Notes: a model not told the origin generated them from the letters alone. Positions 9,203 through 19,167 are shown, numbered from the stretch's first letter. The stretch: 64,000 bases of DNA from Jonesia denitrificans DSM 20603 (GCF_000024065.1 NC_013174.1:186001-250000); one strand, 5' to 3'. Numbers and translations are program-made.

Positions 9203-9460
9203 ATGAGCACAATCGAATCAATCAATCAGGAACTGGACTCAGACGTCAAGGCTAAAGACCTCACACGGCGTGAGCGCATCGTCTTGGCGAACCTGCGTGA
9301 AGATGTCACCCTGGAGCAGATCGCGTCCAAGTTGTTCGTGACTCGCAATACGGTGAAATCTCAAGTGCGGAGCGTGTACCGCAAGATTGGCGTGTCCACC
9401 CGGGCAGATGCCGTTCAGTGGGCTCGTGCTGCAGGAATCCAGAGCGACAACGACAAGTGA
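9203..9460 (+). CDS. stand-alone LuxR-type helix-turn-helix protein
   Basis: 85 residues from ATG 9203 with a strong site (AGGAGG) 6 nt upstream. Nearly the whole protein is a GerE/LuxR DNA-binding domain: LTRRERIVLANL, then TLEQIASKLFVTRNTVKSQV, with the recognition helix at about residues 45-60. There is no receiver or sensor domain, so it resembles short orphan LuxR regulators of actinobacteria. The roughly 280-bp upstream gap holds a terminator and probably its promoter. Confidence 0.88.
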   Translation: MSTIESINQELDSDVKAKDLTRRERIVLANLREDVTLEQIASKLFVTRNTVKSQVRSVYRKIGVSTRADAVQWARAAGIQSDNDK

Positions 9461-9467
9461 TCACCGC

Positions 9468-9929
9468 ATGCATGATGCGGTGACATCACCCATACAGACA
9501 GTGCCACGCAAGCTTGTTGTTGCGGCTGCGATCGTCGATGATCTCAGTGCACCAACGCAAATGCTTGCTGCGCGGCGGCAACGTCCCAAAGAGTTAGCAG
9601 GTCAGTGGGAGTTCCCTGGGGGCAAAGTTGACCCCGGGGAGACCCCGACTCAAGCGCTGCACCGCGAACTGTGTGAGGAACTGGGCGTGGTTGTTGAGTT
9701 AGGCCGGGAAGTTCCTGGCCCCGACAGGGGTGCCTGGACCATCACGGAACGTCACGACATGCGCCTGTGGCTCGCTCGTGTTGTGGAAGGAACACCACTT
9801 CCACTCATCGAACATGACGAGTTGCTCTGGCTCCCAGCCACGCGGTTCCTCACCGTGCCGTGGCTGGAAGCAGATGTGCGCATCGTCCAGCACCTCGCAT
9901 CCGACATCTTCGCAACAGAACCGGCTTAA
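9468..9929 (+). CDS. NUDIX hydrolase, MutT-like
   Basis: 153 residues from ATG 9468, 7 nt after the LuxR-type gene. The NUDIX box is intact: GGKVDPGETPTQAL followed by HRELCEELGV, with the RELxEE catalytic glutamates. N-terminal KLVVAAAIVDD and the LAARRQRPKELAGQWEFPGGK context are typical of MutT/8-oxo-dGTP pyrophosphatases that cleanse the nucleotide pool; the exact substrate is inferred. It converges with the FMN reductase gene 8 nt away. Confidence 0.9.
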   Translation: MHDAVTSPIQTVPRKLVVAAAIVDDLSAPTQMLAARRQRPKELAGQWEFPGGKVDPGETPTQALHRELCEELGVVVELGREVPGPDRGAWTITERHDMRLWLARVVEGTPLPLIEHDELLWLPATRFLTVPWLEADVRIVQHLASDIFATEPA

Positions 9930-9937
9930 GCGCGGAC

Positions 9938-10492
9938 TTACACAGTCGCGGGTTGTGCGGCTGCGTGCGTGATGACAGCGTCAAGGAACTGCTCAAACTC
10001 GGCACGAAGTTCTTCCGATGCAGGGTGACCGTTCTCATCGAAGGTTCCCTCACCGACGTGCACGTTCAGCTGACGTTCCATGACGTTAGCCGTCCCGAAT
10101 TCAAGGATGTCGCGCAACAAGGCACCGGCTTTTGCGCCACCGTGTGGGGCAATGGACGCCGTGGTCACCGCTGTGGGTTTGCCAGCGAAGGAATGCTGAC
10201 CCCAGGGGCGCGAAGCCCAGTCGATCGCGTTCTTCGCTACCCCAGAGTAGGAATCGTTGTACTGCGGAGTCGCAACAATCACAACATCAGCATCTTCCAC
10301 GCCCGCTTTGAGGTTCCGTGCCACCGGTGGCATGTCCGCGTCATGGTCTGGTGAGTACAACGGAAGCGCGTCAATGCTGATTTCGGTGAAGGTGACGTCT
10401 TGTGGAGCCAACGCGATTAGAGCGTTGAGAACTTGACGGTTGATCGATGCGCTCGACAACGACCCGACGATGTACCCGATGGTGACACTCAT
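9938..10492 (-). CDS. NADPH-dependent FMN reductase family protein
   Basis: 184 residues, started at ATG 10492 (MSVTIGYIVGSLSSAS) because AAAGGGG lies at a proper distance. It is a flavodoxin-like fold with the phosphate loop GSLSSASINRQ, then VIVATPQYNDSYSG and WASRPWGQHSFAGKP, the pattern of SsuE/azoreductase/quinone reductase proteins. It probably reduces FMN, quinones or azo compounds with NAD(P)H. Confidence 0.9.
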   Translation of the reverse strand: MSVTIGYIVGSLSSASINRQVLNALIALAPQDVTFTEISIDALPLYSPDHDADMPPVARNLKAGVEDADVVIVATPQYNDSYSGVAKNAIDWASRPWGQHSFAGKPTAVTTASIAPHGGAKAGALLRDILEFGTANVMERQLNVHVGEGTFDENGHPASEELRAEFEQFLDAVITHAAAQPATV

Positions 10493-10635
10493 GTGGAACC
10501 CCTTTGTGCGGTGGCACGAAGCACCTGCTTCGTGTTCTCTCACAGAATTAACCTATCCGGGTACACACCTATTTCCGCACGTCGCGTGAAGTCTCTCACA
10601 TGCGTGAGAAGCAATCATTTCGTCGTGGCGTTGCC

Positions 10636-11490
10636 CTACCAAGCATCGGTGGGGCGTTCGTTCGCGTGCTCTTCCAACGACACCACCGGGACCGGTGTTG
10701 GGGCACCGGCGATTGCTGCGCGTGTGAACTCTAGTGCTTCTCGAACCATAGCCACACGGTGGGCGGCGTTATCAGCCTTCCTGGTCCCAATTTCCACGGC
10801 GATATCACCGTGCCAATGTTGCTGGACAAGATGTTCAATGACTTCCCGGCACGGTTGCACACCCACACCAGGGACAAGGTGCTCATCCTTGGAAGAACCA
10901 GAGGAATCAGCCATGTGAATGTGCCGTACGGTGTCACCTAACTGCCGGACAAGATCCAGGGAATTTTGCCCTGCAGCCCCTGCGTGAGATAAATCCACAG
11001 TGACGGCTGGGTAGTGTTGGGTGAGCAAGTCCCAATGTGGCAAGTAGGCGATGTGGTCCTTGCGTTTGGACCGCCACGGGTACATGTTCTCCACCGCGAT
11101 CGTTATCCCCGTAGCGCCAGAGAGCGCAGCAACGTGGTCAGCGAAAGTATCCGCGTACTTCGATTGCCACGCGAAGGGTGGGTGAACAACAACCGTCCCT
11201 GCGCCCACCTGCTCTGCCAGGTGCACGGCTTTTTCCAGCTTATGGGCGGGCCTGACCCCCCACACGCTTTGTGACACAACAAGTGATGGTGCGTGAATAG
11301 AGGTGATGGGAACGTTGTAGTGCTGGGAAAGGTTGAGAAGTTTGACGGGGTCCTGAGTGACAGACTCTGACCACACCATGACTTCGACGCCGTCGTATCC
11401 CAGCCGCGCGGCCAGCTCAAACGCGAAATGGGCGCGACGTGGAAACACAGAGGCGGTCGACAGAGTGACGTTGATGCGGTGGCCTGTCAT
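10636..11490 (-). CDS. sugar phosphate isomerase/epimerase-like TIM-barrel protein (AP endonuclease 2 family)
   Basis: 284 residues. The segments RLGYDGVEVMVWSES, GAGTVVVHPPFAWQ, ITIAVENMYPW, AVTVDLSHAG, IRHIHMADSSG-type text and DIAVEIGTRKADN give the alternating metal-binding His/Glu/Asp pattern of the xylose-isomerase-like TIM barrel. Members include hydroxypyruvate isomerase and inositol catabolic enzymes; the substrate cannot be deduced. It lies 26 nt downstream of the ThiD-like kinase gene on the same strand. Confidence 0.85.
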   Translation of the reverse strand: MTGHRINVTLSTASVFPRRAHFAFELAARLGYDGVEVMVWSESVTQDPVKLLNLSQHYNVPITSIHAPSLVVSQSVWGVRPAHKLEKAVHLAEQVGAGTVVVHPPFAWQSKYADTFADHVAALSGATGITIAVENMYPWRSKRKDHIAYLPHWDLLTQHYPAVTVDLSHAGAAGQNSLDLVRQLGDTVRHIHMADSSGSSKDEHLVPGVGVQPCREVIEHLVQQHWHGDIAVEIGTRKADNAAHRVAMVREALEFTRAAIAGAPTPVPVVSLEEHANERPTDAW

Positions 11491-11516
11491 AGTTCCAGCC
11501 TAATCGTCGGAGGTTG

Positions 11517-12311
11517 TTACAGCGCGCCTTGCCAGACTGACGCAAACGGTGCGTTTGATTCTACGCGGTGCTTGATACCCTGCGTGACAAGGTCTTTTGC
11601 GACTCGGACGGCGTCTGTGATGGGTTGCCCTTTAGCAAGTTCCGCCGTGATCGCAGCAGCGAAAGTGCACCCCGCACCGGACACGCGTTCCTCACCAATT
11701 TTCGGTTCAGAGAAAATAGTGACGTCAGTTCCGTCGAACAGGACATCGACTGCGTACTCACCAGGAAGTTCAACCCCACCCTTCACAACCACGTACGCTG
11801 GGCCTAACGCGTGGATGCGGCGCGCTGCTTCGATGAGGTCATCAACAGTGTCGATGGTGTCCATCCCGGACAAGGTGAGCGCTTCAAAATGGTTTGGGGT
11901 CACAACGGTTGCACGAGGCACAATCTTCTCCCGCAATGCGGTGTCCGTGTCCAGTGCCGCGCCTGGTTCTTGCCCCTTACAGATCAGTACAGGATCAAGA
12001 ACGATGTGATCCCACGGTTGGGCGGACAACGCCTCAGCGACCGTGTCGATTGTTGCTGGTGTCCCCAGCATCCCAATCTTCACCGTGCGCAGTGTGTGCA
12101 CGGAGGTTGCTGCCTCAATTTGGTCCGCAATAACCTGAGGGTCCACGGGAACAAAGCGGTGTGCCCAGTTGTGTGCCGGATCGAAGGACACAATGCAGGT
12201 CAACGCGCCAATACCGTACACGTCTAGTGCCTGGAAAGTTTTCAGGTCAGCCTGAATACCTGCGCCGCCCGACGCCTCTGAACCAGCAATAACAAACGCG
12301 GTGTCCACCAT
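11517..12311 (-). CDS. thiD: hydroxymethylpyrimidine/phosphomethylpyrimidine kinase or ThiD-like pyridoxine kinase
   Basis: 264 residues from ATG 12311 (MVDTAFVIAGSEASGGAGIQ). It is a ribokinase-fold enzyme with the AGSEASGGAGIQADL substrate block, the anion-hole motif GAGCTFAAAI near residue 215, and VLDPVLICKG in the middle. ThiD phosphorylates the thiamine pyrimidine. The CKG segment and conserved Asn-His also occur in Gram-positive PdxK pyridoxal kinases of the same fold, so vitamin B6 salvage is the alternative. No TPP riboswitch is visible upstream, and no other thi gene is nearby. Confidence 0.85.
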   Translation of the reverse strand: MVDTAFVIAGSEASGGAGIQADLKTFQALDVYGIGALTCIVSFDPAHNWAHRFVPVDPQVIADQIEAATSVHTLRTVKIGMLGTPATIDTVAEALSAQPWDHIVLDPVLICKGQEPGAALDTDTALREKIVPRATVVTPNHFEALTLSGMDTIDTVDDLIEAARRIHALGPAYVVVKGGVELPGEYAVDVLFDGTDVTIFSEPKIGEERVSGAGCTFAAAITAELAKGQPITDAVRVAKDLVTQGIKHRVESNAPFASVWQGAL

Positions 12312-12358
12312 TGTCAACGCCCCTCGGTTTCTTTTCTCACGGTTCGTGCGTGAGCAGT

Positions 12359-13816
12359 TTACAGGGGAACATCCACCACTGGTGACACCACCGACAACGC
12401 GTGAGTGGTTAACGCGACTGTTGCAGCAGTCCACGCCAAGGGAGCGACCGCAGAGGGGGAACCGTCCGACAGGACCTTTTCCGTCAAAGTACCGGTTGAG
12501 GTCCGGTGACGGCCCAGCCACGTCAACCGGTCTACTGCACGTGTTCGCGCATCGAGAGTAGGAAGATGCGCTTCCACCAAGGCAAAAACAGCCGTCTCCG
12601 GAGTCCATGACACCCCATCACGGTGCCAATCTTCCCCAGGGGTTAACCCGCCAGCAGGTTGACGCAGCACCTCACCTGCCCGCACAAGTGCCTCACCAAC
12701 CCCCGTCGGGTCAGGGCAGGCCCGCGTGTACGGCGGGCAAAGAAACGGAATCGCACAATCCACGGTATACCCGTCCGCGCGGCGCGGATAACCGCGCGAC
12801 CCAAAAGCGCTGACCACATACTGGGCAACAGTTTCGGCGGCACGCGCGCACTCGCGTGCCCGTGCCTTATCCCCCAACTCGGCATGGAGCACAGCAAGAT
12901 GTTGCAGGCCAGCCAACGTGGGAGCGACCGTCCCAAGTGTCACCGTGTTCTCACGAATCTCCCAATAGTCCGACGACACCGGGACCTGCCCGTTAGTGAT
13001 ATGCACACCATGAAGCAACGTCGCGGTGAGCCGATGTATAAGCGGCTCATACCGGCGTACAAACTCGCCCCGTGAACGAGCCCACGGGCGCACATCGGCT
13101 GTTTCACCCACCGTAAGAGTCGGATCCGAACCGTCAGCAAGCGGCTGAGTGAACCCATGCTCGGTGATCCACCCCAACGCCCACGCCGTCCACCCCAACC
13201 CGTCAAACTGGGGCGCACGGTCGTCCGGGGCCCCCCGTGCATCCAAGGTATAGCGAGCCTCAAACCAACCGCGGGCAGTGCGCGGCACCCGGGCCAAAAA
13301 ATCTAACGCCCGCTGCGCACGGTTCACATCACCCGCAGCAGCAAAGGCCACAGCAATATGCGCCGTGTCGCGGGGCCACACATAACGCCACAGAGGTGTC
13401 CACCCAGCGACCGGAGCCTCAAGCCCTTCACTGAGCACAAACATGTCCAGGTAAGCGTCACGGATGAGATCAGCGTGGGCTGAGTCGCGAGTCCACGGTG
13501 CCAACGAAGCCAACCACTGCGCTTCCCGGGCCACCAACTCGGCAGGGTTGTGCGCGTTCATCGCAACGCGAGTGCCCGGAATCACCTCAGAAGGATCGCT
13601 GACCGCAACCCGTGCCGTGTCAGTCAAGAAAGCAACAGTGTGAGCGTGAAGTGGTTTCTCCGCGAGGGTCGCAAATGTGGGGCCACTTCGCGGCCACCAC
13701 AACCCTGCGGCACCCAACGATGACGCCCCTAATGCAAGTGCCCCACCGATCAACACCGTTCGGCGCGACACACGCGGTTGCCCAGGCGAGGGCGGCGTCA
13801 ACGGTGACGGGGACAC
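12359..13816 (-). CDS. Tat-exported glycoside hydrolase family 15-like protein
   Basis: 485 residues. The N-terminus has a twin-arginine signal: SRRTVLIGGALALGASSLG at about residues 17-35. The (alpha/alpha)6-barrel part contains the family block WRYVWPRDTAHIA (WPRD at 147-150) and a later WPDG-like DSGDGC/GVSWTPETAVFAL region. GH15 includes glucoamylase, glucodextranase and trehalase. I cannot point with confidence to both catalytic glutamates, so activity is uncertain. It precedes the ThiD-like gene by 47 nt on the same strand. Confidence 0.75.
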   Translation of the reverse strand: MSPSPLTPPSPGQPRVSRRTVLIGGALALGASSLGAAGLWWPRSGPTFATLAEKPLHAHTVAFLTDTARVAVSDPSEVIPGTRVAMNAHNPAELVAREAQWLASLAPWTRDSAHADLIRDAYLDMFVLSEGLEAPVAGWTPLWRYVWPRDTAHIAVAFAAAGDVNRAQRALDFLARVPRTARGWFEARYTLDARGAPDDRAPQFDGLGWTAWALGWITEHGFTQPLADGSDPTLTVGETADVRPWARSRGEFVRRYEPLIHRLTATLLHGVHITNGQVPVSSDYWEIRENTVTLGTVAPTLAGLQHLAVLHAELGDKARARECARAAETVAQYVVSAFGSRGYPRRADGYTVDCAIPFLCPPYTRACPDPTGVGEALVRAGEVLRQPAGGLTPGEDWHRDGVSWTPETAVFALVEAHLPTLDARTRAVDRLTWLGRHRTSTGTLTEKVLSDGSPSAVAPLAWTAATVALTTHALSVVSPVVDVPL

Positions 13817-14056
13817 GGGAACTCCAAAAACTCATGGCGGACCCACCGGCGGGGTGGTACCGACACTCTACCGGAGGATGTGCACAGCTGGAAATAACCG
13901 GACAACCGTACCGACACGCTCGTGATCGACCCCGGTCTGCCAGCGGAAATGGTTCCCGCTGAGGACTTTCATCTGTTGCCGTGCCTCTCCATTACTGGTG
14001 TGCTGGAACCAGACACACAACCACTGAGGGCATCACCGATTTGCCTTGAGGAGACC

Positions 14057-16741
14057 ATGACAACCACCGACCCCACCACAGGACTCACGCACGACCAAGC
14101 AGCACAGGCCCTCGACACCTACGGCCCCAACTCCACCCCCACCGCACCACGCGACGGGTTTTTCCGGCGGCTACTCGGGCACCTGGGCGATGTTCTTGTC
14201 ATCCTGCTATTCGTTGCAGCAGTCATCAAAGCGTGGATGGGCGACTGGATCGACTTCACCGTCATTTTCATTGTCGCGACCGTGAACGTTGGGATCGGGA
14301 TGATCCAAGAAGGGCGAGCAGAAAAAGCCCTGGACTCCATCAAACAGATGCTCGCACTGGACGCCCAAGTCCTGCGCGACAGCCAATGGCAAAAAATCCC
14401 CGCCGAACAGCTTGTCCCCGGCGACATTGTCCGAGTGCGCTCTGGTGACCGAATCCCCGCCGACCTTCGCGTCCTGGACGCCACTAGCCTCCTCGTTGAC
14501 GAATCGATCCTCACCGGTGAATCCGACGCAGTCGAGAAAACCCCTGGCCCAGTCCCCGACGACGCACCCATCGGTGACCGCACCAACATGCTCCACTCCG
14601 GAACCCTGGTCACAACAGGCACCGCAGTCGCCGAGGTGACAGCAACAGGGTTACGCAGCGAGATCGGAAAAATTCAGGAACTCATGTCCGACACGGACAG
14701 CACCGAAACCCCACTCACACGACAGTTAGGGGTCCTCGGCACCCGGATCGCCATGATCGTGGGAGTGATGGCTGTCATCATGGTCATCATTGGCGGACTT
14801 ATCCATGGTTTCACCGGTGCAGAACTCCTCTCAGCAACCATTGGGTTCGCTGTCGCGGCTATCCCTGAAGGGCTCCCCGCACTCGTTGCCATCACCCTGG
14901 CCTTAGGTGTGCAAATCATGGCTCGCCGCAACGCAATCACACGGAAACTCACCTCTGTGGAGGCACTCGGATCCGTGTCAGTGATCTGTTCAGACAAAAC
15001 AGGTACCCTCACAAAAAACGAGATGACTGCCCGTGCTGTTGTGACCAGGACTAACCAGTACACGGTCACCGGTGAAGGCTACGCACCAACGGGAACCATC
15101 CAGCGTGACGGGCAAGCAGTGGACCCTGAAGACCACGGGGACCTGTGGCGGCTTGTGTGCGCCGCATCGGCAGCCAACGACTCCACTGTGCAACACGCAC
15201 ACGACCAATGGACACTGGTGGGGCAACCCACCGACGGCGGTATGAGGGTCCTCACAATGAAGGCGGGGGCACCCCAAGAATTTGCCCGGACCGCCTCAGT
15301 TCCCTTTGAGTCCTCCCACAAGTTTGCGGCAACCCTTGATCACCTCCCCGATCTTGATGAACAGGTCCTTCACGTTGCTGGTGCGCCGGATCGGCTCCTG
15401 GATCGTTCCACCCAGCACATCGGTGATCACGGCGAGGAAGAGCCCCTTGACCGTGCCTGGTGGGAAGACCGAATTGACGAACTAGCAGCCCGCGGGTTGC
15501 GGGTGCTCGCGGTTGCCCACCGGCGCCGCGAAGAGCACCGCACCACGCTCCGACTCGACGACGTTAACGACCTCACCTTCCTCGGACTTGTCGGGATTGT
15601 CGACCCAGCCCGCCCGGAAGCGATCGACGCCATCGAGCAATGTCAACGCGCCGGGATCACCGTCATCATGATCACCGGAGACCACGCAAAAACAGCCCAC
15701 TCCATTGCGCAGGAATTAGGTATTGTTGCGCGCAACGATGACGGGACCACAACGCTCCTCACCGGCGCGGACGTTGATCGACAATCGGACGACGAACTTC
15801 AAGACACGGTCCGACATGTCCGCGTCTTTGCGCGCACAAGCCCAGAACACAAACTGAGGATCGTGCGGGCCTTGCAGCATAACGGCGACACGGTGGCCAT
15901 GACCGGTGACGGCGTCAACGACGCCCCGGCATTACAACGTGCCGATGTTGGTGTCGCGATGGGCATCAAAGGGACTGAAGCCACGAAGGAAGCCGCTGAC
16001 ATTGTTTTGGCGGATGACAACTTCGCCACCATTGAACGGGCCGTGGAAGAAGGGCGGCGGATCTTTGACAACATCCGCAAGTCCGTGATTTTCCTGCTTC
16101 CCACCAATGGTGCCCAGTCGCTGGTGATCTTGTTTGCGGTGCTTGTGGGTGCGGCCCTACCTCTGACACCTGCACAGATTCTGTGGATCAACATGATCAC
16201 GGCGGTCACACTGTCCCTTGCGTTGGCGTACGAACCTGCTGAGGCAGGGCTGATGGACCGTGCCCCACGCGACCCGAAGGAAGGCGTCCTCACTGCAGGT
16301 GCGTTGCTTCATGTGGGGTTAGTGTCGCTCCTCATTGGTGGGGTGACCCTCGCGGTTGTGTGGGTGGAGCAGGCCCGCGGATCAGCTGAAGATGTCACCC
16401 AGACCACGGCGGTGATGATCCTTGCTTTTGCTCAACTTGCGTACCTTCTCAACTGCCGGTTCCTGCATCGGTCCAGTGTGACCTGGGATCTTGTCAAAGG
16501 AAACCGTGCAGTGTGGGTTGCGGCGCTCACGTTGATTGCGGTGCAACTGTTGTACACGCTCTTGCCTGCGATGAACACCTGGTTTGGGTCCACACCGTTG
16601 CCGCTTGACCGGTGGTTGATGACCTTCGCAATTGCTGCGGGGGTGTTCCTCGTCATTGAGGTGGGGAAAGCTGTGCAGCGCCGGGTTCGGCCTGCGGTGA
16701 CACCGGCGACCGTCCAGCGCGGTTCAGTGGCATCTGCTTAA
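14057..16741 (+). CDS. P-type cation-transporting ATPase (P2A-like, calcium-pump family)
   Basis: 894 residues from ATG 14057, which follows TTGAGGAGACC; the open frame upstream has no ribosome site. Motifs in order: N-terminal cation-ATPase domain (LTHDQAAQALDTYGPN), actuator TGES (ILTGESDAVEK), the membrane PEGLPALVAI motif in TM4, phosphorylation site SDKTGTLTKNEM (Asp313), the nucleotide domain, MITGDHAKTA, and hinge TGDGVNDAPAL at about 612-622, then six C-terminal membrane helices. PEGL in TM4 and the overall size fit Ca2+ or Mn2+ pumps. It is transcribed divergently from the GH15 gene across 240 bp with no clear regulatory signal. Confidence 0.93.
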   Translation: MTTTDPTTGLTHDQAAQALDTYGPNSTPTAPRDGFFRRLLGHLGDVLVILLFVAAVIKAWMGDWIDFTVIFIVATVNVGIGMIQEGRAEKALDSIKQMLALDAQVLRDSQWQKIPAEQLVPGDIVRVRSGDRIPADLRVLDATSLLVDESILTGESDAVEKTPGPVPDDAPIGDRTNMLHSGTLVTTGTAVAEVTATGLRSEIGKIQELMSDTDSTETPLTRQLGVLGTRIAMIVGVMAVIMVIIGGLIHGFTGAELLSATIGFAVAAIPEGLPALVAITLALGVQIMARRNAITRKLTSVEALGSVSVICSDKTGTLTKNEMTARAVVTRTNQYTVTGEGYAPTGTIQRDGQAVDPEDHGDLWRLVCAASAANDSTVQHAHDQWTLVGQPTDGGMRVLTMKAGAPQEFARTASVPFESSHKFAATLDHLPDLDEQVLHVAGAPDRLLDRSTQHIGDHGEEEPLDRAWWEDRIDELAARGLRVLAVAHRRREEHRTTLRLDDVNDLTFLGLVGIVDPARPEAIDAIEQCQRAGITVIMITGDHAKTAHSIAQELGIVARNDDGTTTLLTGADVDRQSDDELQDTVRHVRVFARTSPEHKLRIVRALQHNGDTVAMTGDGVNDAPALQRADVGVAMGIKGTEATKEAADIVLADDNFATIERAVEEGRRIFDNIRKSVIFLLPTNGAQSLVILFAVLVGAALPLTPAQILWINMITAVTLSLALAYEPAEAGLMDRAPRDPKEGVLTAGALLHVGLVSLLIGGVTLAVVWVEQARGSAEDVTQTTAVMILAFAQLAYLLNCRFLHRSSVTWDLVKGNRAVWVAALTLIAVQLLYTLLPAMNTWFGSTPLPLDRWLMTFAIAAGVFLVIEVGKAVQRRVRPAVTPATVQRGSVASA

Positions 16742-16757
16742 CGATGCGCGGGTGACA

Positions 16758-16792
16758 AACGGGGTGTGCGGCCAGTTGCCGCACACCCCGTT
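16758..16792. terminator. bidirectional stem-loop terminator between convergent genes
   Basis: Perfect 15-bp inverted repeat (AACGGGGTGTGCGGC and its complement) around a 5-nt loop. It lies 16 nt after the ATPase stop and 42 nt after the metE stop. The A-A/T-T ends let it work on either strand. Confidence 0.9.
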
Positions 16793-16833
16793 CTGGTGAC
16801 CGGGCTCGCCCAGGTCAGTTGTCGTTCCTGTGG

Positions 16834-19167
16834 TTACGCGGTCACTGCCACATGTGCTCGCACGTCGTGGGCTGCTTGAACAAGGTTGCGTAACGACGCC
16901 ACTGTTTCGTCATATCCGCGGGTTTTCAACCCGCAATCAGGGTTCACCCACAGCAACTCTGGGCGAACCGAACGCACCGCAAGGTCAAGGAGTTCCGCCA
17001 ATTCTTCGACGGAGGGGACTCGGGGTGAGTGGATGTCATAGATCCCCGGGCCAACCCCGCGCCCAAACCCGGAAACGGCGAGCGCCCCCAGGACTTCCAT
17101 GCGTGAGCGGGCCGCCTCAATGGAGGTGACGTCTGCCCCAAGGTGGTCAATGGCATCGATGATGTCGTTGAACTCGGAGTAGCACAGGTGGGTGTGGATT
17201 TGGGTGTCGGGGCGCACACCTGTGGTGGCAAGGCGGAAGGAGGACACAGACCAGTCGAGGTAGTCTTTGTGGTCAGCCTTTTTCAAGGGGAGGAGTTCGC
17301 GGAGTGCTGGTTCGTCCACTTGGATGACCGCAATGTTTGCTGCTTCCAGGTCACCCACTTCGTCACGGAGTGCCAGACCAATTTGTTTCGCTGTTTCTGC
17401 GAGTGGAAGGTCTTCACGGATGAAGGACCATGCCATGATCGTCACTGGTCCGGTGAGCATCCCTTTGACGGGTTTGGGAGTCAGTGACTGGGCGTAGGTT
17501 GCCCATTGTGTGGTGATGGGAGCTGGGCGGGAGACGTCGCCCCACTGGATGGATGGGCGAGTGCACCGCGAACCGTAGGACTGTACCCACCCGTTTTCGG
17601 TGACGACGAAACCATCGAGGTGTTCTGCGAAGTACTGCACCATGTCGTTGCGTTCCGCTTCGCCATGGACAAGAACGTCAAGACCCAGGTCTTCCTGCAA
17701 GCGGATGACACGTTCGATTTCGGTGCGCATCTGCACCTGGTAGTCCGCGTCAGTGAGGTCACCGCGTGTCCACTGGGCGCGTGCCCGGCGAATATCTGCT
17801 GTTTGTGGGAAGGACCCAATTGTTGTGGTCGGCAGTGGAGGAAGTTGAAGTCGTTCCTGCTGTTGCGCGACCCGTGAGGCTATCGATGCGCGTTTTCCAT
17901 CGATGGTGGTTCGAGCCAGGTCAGCATGGGTGATTCCCGCAACCCGTTCCCGCACGTGCGGCACGGTCACCCCAGGGGCTGCCGCCCGGGCGGCTAACAC
18001 GGTTCGCGCATCGTCGAGCTCGGATGCCACCGCATCCCATCCTTGGGTGAGACCTCGCGCTAAGGTGACAACCTCGCTGATCTTTTCGTCAGCGAACGCC
18101 AACCATGACGCTAGTGTGGGGTCCAGTGTTGGTTCGTCGGCAACAGTGTGTGGAACATGCTGCAAACTCGTGGACGTTGATACTGCCACTGAACCCGCGT
18201 GTACTCCTTCAAGCACACGCCGAGCCTGATCTAGGTCACACCGCCACACGTTGCGACCATTGACCACGCCAGCAACAAGTGTCACCCCGTCTGGGACTGC
18301 CGCAGGAAGGTCACCGTGTACGAGGTCCACCGCAACGGCTTCAACACCTGAGTTCAGCACAGGTTCTGCCAACGCACCCAACGACGCAAACGGGGCGGTC
18401 ACTAGGATGTTGGGGCGCGCATCGGCAGACGTCAAACGCGCATAAGCGGCCACAAACGCTTGCTCTAATGCGGTCGCATCCACTGACAAGTTCTCTGACA
18501 CCAACGCAGGCTCATCCAACTGAACCCATTGCACACCACGCTCAACGAGAACCGCCAGCAACTCCACGTACACACCCACCAACTCGTCCAGGCGTGACAA
18601 CGGGTCAAAACCCGTGGAAGCGGAAGTCGCAGCTTTGGACAGCGCCAAGAACGTCACCGGACCAACAATCGTTGGGCGGGTGACAAAACCCTGCGCACGG
18701 GCCTCGTCGACCAGCGACGTCACCAACGTCGGGTTCAACACAAACGGGGTGGACTCATCTACTTCCGGAACCAAATAGTGGTAGTTCGTGTTGAACCACT
18801 TCGTCATCTCTAACGGGGCATCATCACCCACACCACGCGCCACCGTGCTGTACGCACCAACCAGGTCCCCCGACCAATCCAACGAACGGAACCGGTCTGG
18901 GATCACCCCAAACGTCACGGCCGCATCAAGAACCTGGTCATACCAACTAAACGACTCCGGGATCGAGGAGTCATCGCGCCCCAACCCGCGGGCCGCTAAC
19001 CGTTCCCGGGTGGCAGCCCGTAATTGGTGGGTTGTGGCAGCGAACTCATCCGCATTGGACCGACCCGCCCACAACGACTCCAACGCACGCTTGAGCTGGC
19101 GGCGGTCCCCAATACGCGGGTACCCCAAAATCGTGGCAGACGGAAAAACAGAAGAAACAAAAGACAT
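16834..19167 (-). CDS. metE: cobalamin-independent methionine synthase
   Basis: 777 residues. Two ATGs are possible; ATG 19167 has GAGGG at the right distance, whereas ATG 19173 abuts that site. The N-terminal domain begins ATILGYPRIGDRRQLKRALE. The C-terminal catalytic barrel has PTTTIGSFPQT, VHGEAERNDMVQYFAE, QVDEPALRE, TSIEAARSRME, and the zinc cysteine in WVNPDCGLKTRG near the end. It transfers methyl from 5-methyl-THF (polyglutamate) to homocysteine. It lies 111 nt downstream of metF and shares its riboswitch-controlled transcript. Confidence 0.97.
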   Translation of the reverse strand: MSFVSSVFPSATILGYPRIGDRRQLKRALESLWAGRSNADEFAATTHQLRAATRERLAARGLGRDDSSIPESFSWYDQVLDAAVTFGVIPDRFRSLDWSGDLVGAYSTVARGVGDDAPLEMTKWFNTNYHYLVPEVDESTPFVLNPTLVTSLVDEARAQGFVTRPTIVGPVTFLALSKAATSASTGFDPLSRLDELVGVYVELLAVLVERGVQWVQLDEPALVSENLSVDATALEQAFVAAYARLTSADARPNILVTAPFASLGALAEPVLNSGVEAVAVDLVHGDLPAAVPDGVTLVAGVVNGRNVWRCDLDQARRVLEGVHAGSVAVSTSTSLQHVPHTVADEPTLDPTLASWLAFADEKISEVVTLARGLTQGWDAVASELDDARTVLAARAAAPGVTVPHVRERVAGITHADLARTTIDGKRASIASRVAQQQERLQLPPLPTTTIGSFPQTADIRRARAQWTRGDLTDADYQVQMRTEIERVIRLQEDLGLDVLVHGEAERNDMVQYFAEHLDGFVVTENGWVQSYGSRCTRPSIQWGDVSRPAPITTQWATYAQSLTPKPVKGMLTGPVTIMAWSFIREDLPLAETAKQIGLALRDEVGDLEAANIAVIQVDEPALRELLPLKKADHKDYLDWSVSSFRLATTGVRPDTQIHTHLCYSEFNDIIDAIDHLGADVTSIEAARSRMEVLGALAVSGFGRGVGPGIYDIHSPRVPSVEELAELLDLAVRSVRPELLWVNPDCGLKTRGYDETVASLRNLVQAAHDVRAHVAVTA

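Noticed and set aside
11517-12311. A TPP riboswitch upstream of the thiD-like gene.
   Set aside because: The gap to the upstream gene is only 47 nt and contains no THI-box sequence.
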